Positions 28,458 to 36,157 of a stretch of DNA of 36,157 nucleotides are shown here, piece by piece. The stretch's first letter is position 1; every line of letters starts with the position of its first letter. Position numbers and translations under genes: made by a program. Location: the NCBI GenBank assembly GCA_027659245.1, contig JAQDPW010000021.1, positions 3,291 through 39,447 of the forward strand, written 5' to 3'. Origin of the DNA: Streptococcaceae bacterium AM104-57. Lineage in GTDB: Bacteria; Bacillota; Bacilli; Lactobacillales; Streptococcaceae. Below the pieces are notes generated by a model that was not told where the DNA came from, ran no database searches, and worked only from the letters and a program-made list of their open reading frames with translations.

Positions 28458-29903
28458 TTATTTTCCTTCCATGATATCTTTGATTTCTACTTTGAGTGTC
28501 TCTAGGCTATTTGGATCAACTTCTAACATATAGAGATTGCTGTCAGGCATGGCATAGGAAGGAAGATCCATACGACCAGTTCCCTTTAGATCTCGAGTTA
28601 TGACAGAATATTTCCCTCCACTTGCTAGTTGGGCGTTCACTAAGCTAACCATTGTTTCAGGTGGCATATTTGTTTGCACTGAATCTTGCAAGCTTTGCAT
28701 AATGCCATCAAAATTCTTCAAAGCTTCTGTTGAAGTTAGTTTTTGAATAATAGCAGAAATAACTTTTTGTTGGTTACGTCCACGATCTCCATCACCGTTT
28801 GCTAATGAATAACGCTCGCGTACAAAGCCTAGAGCTAATTCTGAATCCATATGGATGTTCCCAACTCCATAATGTTTCCCATTAGTATGCGCAGTAAACT
28901 CTTGATCGTTATAAACATCTACCCCACCTAGCAAATCAATTACTTTCAAGAAGGAAGTGAAGTTGAGTCGTGCATAGTAATTTAGGTCAATTCCATAAAG
29001 ATTTTCCAAAGTATGAATCGAAGCATCCACACCATAAATACCTGCATGGGTCAATTTATCATTTTGGTTATTGCCTCCATCAGCTATGGGCACGTAAGCA
29101 TCACGAGGGGTCGTTGTCAAGAGAATTTTCTTGGTTTCTTGATTAACAGTCATGATGATATTGACATCCGAACGCGACACTGAGCTGATCGGTCCATATG
29201 TGTCAATCCCACTAATATAGATATTAAAAGCCTTGTTTTGAGAAGACTTAGGCGCTTCAACGCTCTTGGTTAGTTCTTTGGTATAAATCTTCTTGATCTT
29301 TTTGGCATGATCCGGATACTCTTGTTCAATCAGATTTTCAAAGACACTATTCAAAACAATTGCCTTGGTCTCTCCAGCTAAGAGACTCTTATAAGCCGCA
29401 AGGTAAGAAGAACTATCCTCAACCTTTAGGTCTTTATTCTGACTTGTCTTAATATCATCAAGCAGTTTTTTGATATTCTCCGCATCTGTTTTTGTCGGAG
29501 CTGTCACACTGGATAGTTGGGATACATTACCAATCTCACTATCCTCCAAAACTGCAACACTGATAGAGTAACTAGAATAGTTAGATGTTGCATTTAAATG
29601 ATTGGCCAAACTAACGAACTGATGAACTCCAACCAAAGCTAGTGAGCTGGCTACAATAGATAGCAAGAGCATGATTAAAGTAAACTTCTTAGCTTTTCTA
29701 TTTGATATTAAAAATAAAGCTACTAGCGCAATGAACACCATAACAGCTGCTAGAAGAAGATTGAAATAACTAACGGCTAAGATATGATATCTGAATATTA
29801 AAAACAGCAAAAAACAAGTGAGCGCTATATATATGAACAACAAAATAATATTGAAACTTTGCTGAAACTTGCTCGTTTTATTTTCTTTTAAACGTCTTCC
29901 CAC
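28458..29903 (-). CDS. wzg: LytR-CpsA-Psr ligase Wzg (CpsA)
   Basis: A membrane-anchored ligase that transfers capsule polymer from its lipid carrier to peptidoglycan. The 481 residues begin with a basic tail and three membrane helices at about 17-37, 44-64 and 72-95. An accessory domain lies at about 105-215. The LCP catalytic domain follows, with [20 protein letters not shown], the arginine motif [24 protein letters not shown], and [20 protein letters not shown]. It is the first gene of the operon, with a promoter at 29933-29961. It closely follows the pneumococcal protein in layout. Confidence 0.97.
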   Translation of the reverse strand: MGRRLKENKTSKFQQSFNIILLFIYIALTCFLLFLIFRYHILAVSYFNLLLAAVMVFIALVALFLISNRKAKKFTLIMLLLSIVASSLALVGVHQFVSLANHLNATSNYSSYSISVAVLEDSEIGNVSQLSSVTAPTKTDAENIKKLLDDIKTSQNKDLKVEDSSSYLAAYKSLLAGETKAIVLNSVFENLIEQEYPDHAKKIKKIYTKELTKSVEAPKSSQNKAFNIYISGIDTYGPISSVSRSDVNIIMTVNQETKKILLTTTPRDAYVPIADGGNNQNDKLTHAGIYGVDASIHTLENLYGIDLNYYARLNFTSFLKVIDLLGGVDVYNDQEFTAHTNGKHYGVGNIHMDSELALGFVRERYSLANGDGDRGRNQQKVISAIIQKLTSTEALKNFDGIMQSLQDSVQTNMPPETMVSLVNAQLASGGKYSVITRDLKGTGRMDLPSYAMPDSNLYMLEVDPNSLETLKVEIKDIMEGK

Positions 29904-29932
29904 CTTACACCTCTATTAAACATTTTATTTTC

Positions 29933-29961
29933 ATTATATCACAAAGCAACACTGGATGCCA
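29933..29961 (-). promoter_or_regulatory. Capsule operon promoter
   Basis: Minus-strand TATAAT at 29938-29933 is preceded by TGA (extended -10). The best -35 is TGGCAT (29961-29956) at 17 nt, a weak match. It lies 30 bases upstream of wzg and just downstream of the dexB terminator, so the whole operon is likely read from here. Confidence 0.65.
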
Positions 29962-30031
29962 CCACCACCTGAATTGCAACCGTTTTATTTTACCTTAAAA
30001 CCAAAATTGAAAGTTTTTACACTTATTTTAG

Positions 30032-30064
30032 AAAAAAACTCAAGCAGCTTTGGACACTTGAGTT
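30032..30064 (-). terminator. dexB terminator
   Basis: AACTCAAG and CTTGAGTT (30037-30044 and 30057-30064) form an 8-bp stem with a 12-nt loop. The minus strand continues into a run of seven Ts. It lies directly past the dexB stop and separates dexB from the capsule promoter. Confidence 0.85.
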
Positions 30065-30071
30065 TATGGGT

Positions 30072-31703
<1,632 letters not shown>

Positions 31704-31716
31704 TCATCTATAGACC

Positions 31717-31745
31717 ATCATAGTCTTTTTCAATCATTTATGCAA
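31717..31745 (-). promoter_or_regulatory. dexB promoter
   Basis: Minus-strand TTGCAT (31745-31740), a 17-nt spacer and TATGAT (31722-31717). The -35 lies inside the LacI-family operator at 31741-31756, so a bound repressor would block it. Confidence 0.7.
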
Positions 31746-31756
31746 GCGTTTGCTTG
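31741..31756. promoter_or_regulatory. cre or MalR-like operator
   Basis: TGCAAGCGTTTGCTTG matches the CcpA cre consensus TGNAANCGNWNNCA at all but the last position and has the symmetric arms CAAGC/GCTTG. LacI-family regulators (CcpA; MalR for maltose-type genes) use such sites. It overlaps the dexB -35 and is about 55 bases upstream of the DUF1846 promoter, so it could act on either gene. Confidence 0.65.
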
Positions 31757-31809
31757 AGTCTTTTTTCTTATTTTGAACCTCCGCGGTTTCTTATCTTCTA
31801 TTTTTTTTA

Positions 31810-31815
31810 TATAAT
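31810..31815 (+). promoter_or_regulatory. -10 element of the DUF1846 gene
   Basis: TATAAT is 19 bases upstream of the ATG. No convincing -35 was found at the usual spacing, and a T-rich stretch precedes it. The AGAGG ribosome site is at 31823-31827. Confidence 0.55.
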
Positions 31816-31834
31816 AGAGGTCAGAGGTAAAAAA

Positions 31835-33319
31835 ATGAAAAAACAAGCTTTTAGTTCTGAACAATATTTAAATCTACAACGCGACCATATCTTGGAGCGC
31901 ATCAACCAATTTGACGGCAAACTCTACTTGGAGTTTGGGGGCAAAATGTTGGAAGATTTCCACGCTGCTCGTGTCCTTCCTGGATATGAACCAGATAACA
32001 AAATCAAACTCTTACAAGAATTGAAGGAGCAAGTTGAGGTTGTTATCGCTATTAACGCTAGCAATATCGAGCACTCAAAAGCTCGTGGAGACTTGGGCAT
32101 TTCCTACGACCAAGAGGTCCTTCGTCTAATCGATAAATTCAATGAACTCGGTATCTTTGTTGGTTCAGTTGTCATTACTCAATACGCAGGCCAACCGGCA
32201 GCTGATGCCTTCCGTAATCAATTAGACAAAAATGGTATCGACTCTTATCTCCACTACCCTATCAAGGGGTATCCGACAGATATGGATCACATCATTTCTC
32301 CTGAAGGTATGGGGAAAAACGACTATATCAAAACTAGTCGTAACTTGATTGTCGTGACTGCTCCTGGACCTGGTTCAGGGAAATTGGCAACTTGTATGTC
32401 TAACATGTACCACGACCAAATCAATGGTATCAAGTCTGGTTATGCCAAATTTGAAACCTTCCCAGTTTGGAATCTCCCACTTCATCACCCAGTCAACTTG
32501 GCTTATGAAGCTGCTACAGCAGACCTAGATGATGTCAACATGATTGACCCATTCCATCTCCAAACTTATGGAGAAACCACAGTCAACTACAACCGCGACA
32601 TTGAAATTTTCCCTGTTCTTAAGCGTATGCTGGAACGTATCTTGGGTGAGTCTCCTTATGCATCTCCAACTGACATGGGTGTTAATATGGTTGGTTTTGC
32701 AATCACTGATAACGACGCTGCCATTGAAGCATCTAAACAAGAAATTATCCGTCGCTATTACCAGACAGTTCTTGACTTCAAAGCTGAGAAGGTTGGAGAA
32801 ACTGCTGTGAAGAAGATTGAGCTTCTCATGAATGACCTAGGGATCACACCAGCTGATAGAAAGGTTGCTGTTGCCGCACGTCAAAAAGCAGAAGAAACAG
32901 GTGGTCCAGCTCTAGCACTTGAATTACCTTCTGGTGAAATCGTTACTGGTAAGAACTCAGAACTCTTTGGTCCAACAGCCGCTGCCTTGATCAATGCCAT
33001 CAAGATGTCAGCCAACATTGACAAAGAGACTAAGTTGATAGAGCCAGAAGTAGTAAAACCAATCCAAGGTTTGAAAATCAATCACTTGGGTAGTCGCAAT
33101 CCCCGACTCCACTCAAATGAAATCCTTATCGCACTTGCAATCACAGCTATGCAGAATCCTGATGCAGATTGTGCCATGAAAGAGCTAGGAAATCTCAAGG
33201 GTAGCGAAGCTCATTCTACAATCATCCTGACAGATGAAGATAAAAACGTTCTTCGTAAACTAGGAATCAACGTAACCTTTGATCCTTACTACCAATACGA
33301 TCGTTTGTATCGCAAATAA
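31835..33319 (+). CDS. DUF1846 family protein
   Basis: A 494-residue soluble protein from the start chosen here, ATG 31835, with AGAGG seven bases upstream. A 27-codon longer frame from 31754 begins inside the operator/promoter region and is rejected. The family is widespread in Firmicutes, and structures exist, but no agreed function is known. Visible features are a Rossmann-like N-terminal half with [17 protein letters not shown]-loop-like loop [12 protein letters not shown] is at residues 176-187. A C-terminal block holds [20 protein letters not shown]. Function cannot be stated beyond possible nucleotide binding. Its promoter region is shared with dexB. Confidence 0.9.
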   Translation: MKKQAFSSEQYLNLQRDHILERINQFDGKLYLEFGGKMLEDFHAARVLPGYEPDNKIKLLQELKEQVEVVIAINASNIEHSKARGDLGISYDQEVLRLIDKFNELGIFVGSVVITQYAGQPAADAFRNQLDKNGIDSYLHYPIKGYPTDMDHIISPEGMGKNDYIKTSRNLIVVTAPGPGSGKLATCMSNMYHDQINGIKSGYAKFETFPVWNLPLHHPVNLAYEAATADLDDVNMIDPFHLQTYGETTVNYNRDIEIFPVLKRMLERILGESPYASPTDMGVNMVGFAITDNDAAIEASKQEIIRRYYQTVLDFKAEKVGETAVKKIELLMNDLGITPADRKVAVAARQKAEETGGPALALELPSGEIVTGKNSELFGPTAAALINAIKMSANIDKETKLIEPEVVKPIQGLKINHLGSRNPRLHSNEILIALAITAMQNPDADCAMKELGNLKGSEAHSTIILTDEDKNVLRKLGINVTFDPYYQYDRLYRK

Positions 33320-33328
33320 AGCATGACA

Positions 33329-33376
33329 AACTCTCTAAGAATTGGATACTTATCATCCAGCTCTTGGAGTTTTTTT
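33329..33376 (+). terminator. DUF1846 terminator
   Basis: AACTCtctAAGA pairs with TCTTgGAGTT around an inner TGGAT/ATCCA stem, then a run of seven Ts. It begins 10 bases past the stop codon. Confidence 0.75.
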
Positions 33377-33488
33377 ATAGCTTGCAAGTCTTTCACAAGC
33401 ATATCTTTCAAAAAGAATTCTCATTTTAATAGAAACTGAGATAACATTTAATTTTAGATTTATTTCTAATGAATCCTTAAAAGGAGTG

Positions 33489-33684
33489 ATACTCAATAAA
33501 AATCAAAGAGCAAACTAGGAAACTAGCCGCAGGTTGCTCAAAGCACTGCTTTGAGGTTGTAGATAGAACTGACGAAGTCAGCTCAAAGCACTGTTTTGAA
33601 GTTGTGGATAGAACTGACGAAGTCAGTAACCATACCTACGGCAAGGCGACGTTGACGCGGTTTGAAGAGATTTTCGAAGAGTAT
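33489..33684 (-). repeat. BOX element, A1B2C1
   Basis: Read on the minus strand it has the full BOX architecture: boxA of 59 bases (33684-33626, starting ATACTCTTCGAAAATC) and two 45-base boxB units (33625-33581 and 33580-33536, starting TGACTTCGTCAGTTCTATC). boxC of 47 bases follows (33535-33489, ending TTGAGTAT), for 196 bases in all. The boxB copies differ at three positions. BOX elements are non-coding repeats of pneumococcus and close relatives and can form stable RNA stems. Confidence 0.93.
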
Positions 33685-33862
33685 GAATCAATCCTCTTCA
33701 ATCTTGACTTGAACTACCTTGGCTGAGGTTGATCCGTTTTCTCTACAATATCAAATTGGTGTCATGAGGCTGACTGCCTCACTCTTATCTAGAACCTCAA
33801 AGCGATGCTTGAAGACATCTACACAAGAGAACTAGTTTGGTCATTGATTTTCATTGAAAATA

Positions 33863-33916
33863 CAAAAAAAAATGAACAAGACAGCATTCTGATTTCCAGA
33901 AAACTATTTTGTTCAC
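33863..33916 (-). terminator. glmS terminator
   Basis: Minus-strand TGAACAA (33915-33909) pairs with TTGTTCA (33879-33873), followed by a run of about nine Ts. It lies 28 bases past the glmS stop. Confidence 0.75.
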
Positions 33917-33942
33917 TTTTGCTTATGATTTAATTTTTTGGT

Positions 33943-35751
33943 TTATTCTACCGTTACTGATTTAGCAAGGTTACGTGGCTTGTCCACATCAAGCCCACGG
34001 TGGAGTGTTGCAAAGTAAGCGACTAATTGCGTTGGCACGACCATTGAAATTGGTGAGAGGTAAGGGTGTACGGTCGTAAGGACAATATCATCGGTATCTT
34101 TGGCAACATTTTCTTCTGCAATGGTGAGGACCTTAGCTCCACGTGCTGCCACTTCTTGGATATTTCCTCGAGTGTGGTTGGCAAGAACTGGGTCTGATAA
34201 GAGAGCCAAAACAGGTGTTCCTTCTTCAATCAATGCGATCGTTCCGTGCTTGAGCTCTCCAGCCGCAAAACCTTCACATTGGATATAAGAGATTTCTTTG
34301 AGCTTAAGACTGGCTTCCATGGCTACGTAGTAATCTTGACCACGTCCGATATAAAAAGCGTTACGTGTTGTTTCAAGAAGATCACGCACCTTGCTATCAA
34401 TCAATTCTTTTTCTGAAAGAGTTGATTCGATAGACTGAGCCACGATAGACAACTCATGAACCAAATCGAAATCTTTGGCTTTTTCATTGCCATTTGCTTC
34501 ACCAACCGCTTTTGCAAGGAAGGCAAGAGCTGCGATTTGCGCAGTATATGCCTTGGTTGATGCTACAGCAATTTCAGGACCTGCGTGAAGAAGCATGGTA
34601 TGGTTAGCTTCACGTGACAGAGTTGATCCTGGCACGTTTGTCACTGTCAAACTTGGAATACCCATTTCATTGGCCTTAACCAAAACCTGACGGCTATCAG
34701 CTGTTTCACCAGATTGACTGATAAAGATGAAGAGTGGTTTCTTGCTGAGAAGTGGCATACCGTAGCCCCACTCAGATGAGATTCCAAGTTCAACTGGCGT
34801 ATCTGTCAATTCTTCTAGCATCTTCTTAGAAGCAAACCCTGCGTGGTAAGATGTCCCAGCTGCAAGGATGTAGATACGGTCTGCGTCTTGAACAGCCTTG
34901 ATGATAGCTGGGTCTACGACAACTTGACCAGCCTCATCTGTGTAGGCTTGGATGAGTTTACGCATCACTGTTGGTTGCTCATCGATTTCTTTAAGCATGT
35001 AGTAAGGGTAAGTTCCCTTACCGATATCTGACAAATCAAGCTCAGCAGTGTAGCTAGCACGCTCACGACTGTTGCCATCATAGTCTTGCACTTCAACGCT
35101 ATCAGCTTTCACGATAACCAACTCTTGGTCATTGATCTCCATGTATTGGTTAGTTTCACGAATCATAGCCATAGCATCTGAGCAGACCATATTGTAACCA
35201 TCTCCAAGACCAATCAAAAGTGGTGATTTATTCTTAGCTACATAGATGACATCTGGATTTTCAGAGTCAATCAAGGCAAAAGCATAAGAACCACGGATGA
35301 TGTGAAGAGCTTTTTTGAAGGCTTCAAGTACTGACAAGCCGTCTTCTTCAACAAATTTTCCAATCAAGTGTACAGCGATTTCTGTATCTGTTTGCCCCTT
35401 GAAGTGGTGACCTGCAAGGTATTCTTCCTTGATTTCAAGATAATTTTCAATCACCCCATTGTGTACCAATACAAAACGGCCTGTCTCAGAACGATGTGGG
35501 TGAGCATTGTCTTCTGTTGGTTTACCGTGAGTGGCCCAACGAGTATGTCCAATACCAGTTGTCCCCTCAACGCCAGCAGTTTTAGCAGACAATTCTGCAA
35601 TACGACCAACAGCCTTCACCAAATGGTTTTCAGCACCACCTAGGACAAAAATTCCCGCAGAATCATAACCACGGTATTCGAGCTTTTCAAGCCCTTGAAT
35701 CAAAATATCAGTTGCATTTGTGTTTCCAACAACACCAACAATTCCACACAT
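33943..35751 (-). CDS. glmS: Glutamine-fructose-6-phosphate aminotransferase
   Basis: A cytoplasmic enzyme that makes glucosamine-6-phosphate from fructose-6-phosphate and glutamine, the first step to UDP-GlcNAc for the cell wall. At 602 residues it is the usual length. Cys2 in [10 protein letters not shown] is the glutaminase nucleophile, so the start is fixed despite no clear ribosome site. The N-terminal Ntn domain shows RGYDSAGIF and HNGVIENY. Two SIS domains follow with [15 protein letters not shown] and [13 protein letters not shown]. The C-terminus is [13 protein letters not shown]. There is no glmS ribozyme, and control appears to be by NagR-like operators flanking the promoter. The gene is monocistronic. 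Confidence 0.98.
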   Translation of the reverse strand: MCGIVGVVGNTNATDILIQGLEKLEYRGYDSAGIFVLGGAENHLVKAVGRIAELSAKTAGVEGTTGIGHTRWATHGKPTEDNAHPHRSETGRFVLVHNGVIENYLEIKEEYLAGHHFKGQTDTEIAVHLIGKFVEEDGLSVLEAFKKALHIIRGSYAFALIDSENPDVIYVAKNKSPLLIGLGDGYNMVCSDAMAMIRETNQYMEINDQELVIVKADSVEVQDYDGNSRERASYTAELDLSDIGKGTYPYYMLKEIDEQPTVMRKLIQAYTDEAGQVVVDPAIIKAVQDADRIYILAAGTSYHAGFASKKMLEELTDTPVELGISSEWGYGMPLLSKKPLFIFISQSGETADSRQVLVKANEMGIPSLTVTNVPGSTLSREANHTMLLHAGPEIAVASTKAYTAQIAALAFLAKAVGEANGNEKAKDFDLVHELSIVAQSIESTLSEKELIDSKVRDLLETTRNAFYIGRGQDYYVAMEASLKLKEISYIQCEGFAAGELKHGTIALIEEGTPVLALLSDPVLANHTRGNIQEVAARGAKVLTIAEENVAKDTDDIVLTTVHPYLSPISMVVPTQLVAYFATLHRGLDVDKPRNLAKSVTVE

Positions 35752-35788
35752 AGTATATACGACACAGACAAGCTGTGCTTTCCCCTTA

Positions 35789-35807
35789 AATTGGTATAGT
35801 CTAATTC
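35789..35807. promoter_or_regulatory. NagR-like operator 1 of glmS
   Basis: AATTGGTATAGTCTAATTC resembles the dre site bound by NagR, a GntR-family glucosamine-phosphate sensor, in streptococci and Bacillus. It lies downstream of the glmS promoter, about 20 bases into the transcript. It shares the AATTGGTATAG core with operator 2. Confidence 0.8.
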
Positions 35808-35831
35808 TCGCTTTACAGAATCAGCAAAAAC

Positions 35832-35860
35832 AGTATATACTTGTTTCTTTTACTTGTCAA
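35832..35860 (-). promoter_or_regulatory. glmS promoter
   Basis: Minus-strand TTGACA (35860-35855), an exact 17-nt spacer and TATACT (35837-35832). This is close to consensus and gives a 5' leader of about 75 bases. Confidence 0.85.
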
Positions 35861-35867
35861 GAATAAA

Positions 35868-35886
35868 AATTGGTATAGCGTGATTC
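35868..35886. promoter_or_regulatory. NagR-like operator 2 of glmS
   Basis: AATTGGTATAGCGTGATTC lies just upstream of the -35. Its start is 79 bases from that of operator 1, so the two sites bracket the promoter. The spacing is a bit over seven helical turns and could allow cooperative binding or looping. Confidence 0.8.
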
Positions 35887-35932
35887 TACTGATTCTTTAT
35901 ACTAAAAGTCTATCATATTTCACCTAAAGCAA

Positions 35933-35968
35933 GTATTTAAAAAGGGCTTTATCGCCCTTTTTAAATAC
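35933..35968. terminator. Bidirectional terminator
   Basis: A perfect 15-bp stem, GTATTTAAAAAGGGC with GCCCTTTTTAAATAC, surrounds a 6-nt loop and has A and T runs within the arms. It overlaps the stop codon of the 23-codon ORF by one base and isolates that ORF from the glmS promoter. Confidence 0.85.
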
Positions 35969-36039
35969 TATTTTGTAGCAAGCTTTTCTGCTTCCACTAC
36001 TTCTTGAAAGGTTTTTTGATAGTTTACTTTAATAGTCAT
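35968..36039 (-). CDS. Small ORF of 23 codons, unknown
   Basis: An ATG with a well-placed GAGGAC ribosome site (36051-36046, six bases upstream) starts a 23-residue peptide, MTIKVNYQKTFQEVV followed by EAEKLATK. The peptide is charged, with no signal sequence or membrane segment. A minus-strand -10 (TATACT, 36076-36071) precedes it, and the perfect terminator starts at its stop codon, so it looks like a complete miniature transcription unit. I recognise no family. It could be a genuine small protein, a signalling or regulatory peptide, or the remnant of a longer gene. It was not in any longer frame I could find. Confidence 0.5.
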   Translation of the reverse strand: MTIKVNYQKTFQEVVEAEKLATK

Positions 36040-36137
36040 GTGAGAGTCCTCATTTCTTTCTGATGAACCTAGTATAAAATCCCTTCCTAAAACATAGCTT
36101 AGACTTCCTGCGAAACAAAATATGATACAATAAAACT

Positions 36138-36157
36138 ATGAATTATGAATCAAGTAA
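36138..36157 (+). CDS. 5' end of a plus-strand gene, cut by the window edge
   Basis: An ATG at 36138 opens a frame (MNYESS) running off the window. A -10-like TATGAT (36121-36126) with TTAGAC 16 nt upstream lies close before it, and there is no ribosome site, so translation may be from a leaderless transcript. Only six codons are visible, so no product can be assigned. Confidence 0.3.

Larger units (their letters stand above)
33320..33942. other. Intergenic region with BOX element
   Basis: This 623-base gap lies between the convergent genes DUF1846 and glmS. It holds terminators for both genes at its ends and a BOX element at 33489-33684. Bases 33380-33488 and 33685-33862 show no ORF, repeat or RNA that I can name. 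The latter contains scattered TTTTCATTGA-like words that resemble the BOX C end and may be eroded repeat sequence. Confidence 0.6.

Noticed and set aside
31754..31834. 27-residue N-terminal extension of the DUF1846 protein
   Set aside because: It starts within the operator and covers the -10 of the gene; the true ATG has its own ribosome site.
33536..33625. Tandem 45-bp repeats considered as CRISPR or an integron-like array
   Set aside because: They are the two boxB units of a standard BOX element.
35761..35790. glmS ribozyme in the glmS 5' leader
   Set aside because: The leader is only about 75 bases and lacks the ribozyme core. The CACAG/CTGTG hairpin there is too small.

Overview
The window reads as chromosome of a mitis-group Streptococcus (S. 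mitis, S. oralis or a close relative of S. pneumoniae). The evidence is a dlt-free, low-GC Gram-positive gene set with the streptococcal division cluster (ftsA-ftsZ-ylmE-sepF-ylmG-ylmH-divIVA-ileS), a pneumococcal-type wzg-wzh-wzd-wze capsule module next to dexB, an LPxTG surface protein, and the small repeats RUP (107 bp) and BOX that are typical of this group. The species cannot be fixed from the sequence alone.

Layout. Positions 1-461 hold no gene but contain one RUP inserted inside another, two hairpin terminators and a possible structured transcript at the very edge. Next come gpmA and a small membrane protein gene, then ileS behind a T-box leader and the division cluster up to ftsA (1.8-10.5 kb), all on the minus strand. 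From 10.9 to 13.9 kb is a 1008-residue sortase-anchored coiled-coil protein of the SEC10/PgrA type. A RUP and a terminator separate it from a capsule or receptor-polysaccharide operon (14.15-29.9 kb, minus strand). In transcription order this operon is wzg, wzh, wzd, wze, wchA, a DUF4422 (WciB-like) glycosyltransferase, wzy, a GT2, a GT14-like enzyme, a GT4, a galactofuranosyltransferase-like enzyme, a Stealth-family sugar-phosphate transferase, wzx, glf and a membrane O-acyltransferase. dexB follows at 30.1-31.7 kb. A divergent promoter region with a cre/MalR-like operator separates dexB from a DUF1846 gene on the plus strand. A 623-base gap with a BOX element leads to glmS, whose promoter is flanked by two NagR-like operators. 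The last 200 bases hold a 23-codon ORF ending in a perfect hairpin terminator and the start of a plus-strand gene cut by the window edge.

How it works together. The capsule operon appears complete for a Wzx/Wzy-type polymer. WchA starts the lipid-linked unit, the transferases extend it, Glf supplies UDP-galactofuranose, the Stealth enzyme probably adds a sugar through a phosphodiester, and the acyltransferase decorates it. Wzx flips the unit, Wzy polymerises it, Wzg attaches the product to the wall, and Wzd/Wze/Wzh regulate chain length by tyrosine phosphorylation. There are no rml genes in the locus, so rhamnose synthesis, if needed, is encoded elsewhere. glmS at the far end makes glucosamine-6-phosphate for amino sugars of the wall and polymer. 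The 3' end of the capsule operon abuts the surface-protein/division region rather than aliA as in S. pneumoniae. This arrangement and the particular transferase set are the main accessory novelty. No wholly unknown multi-gene system was seen.
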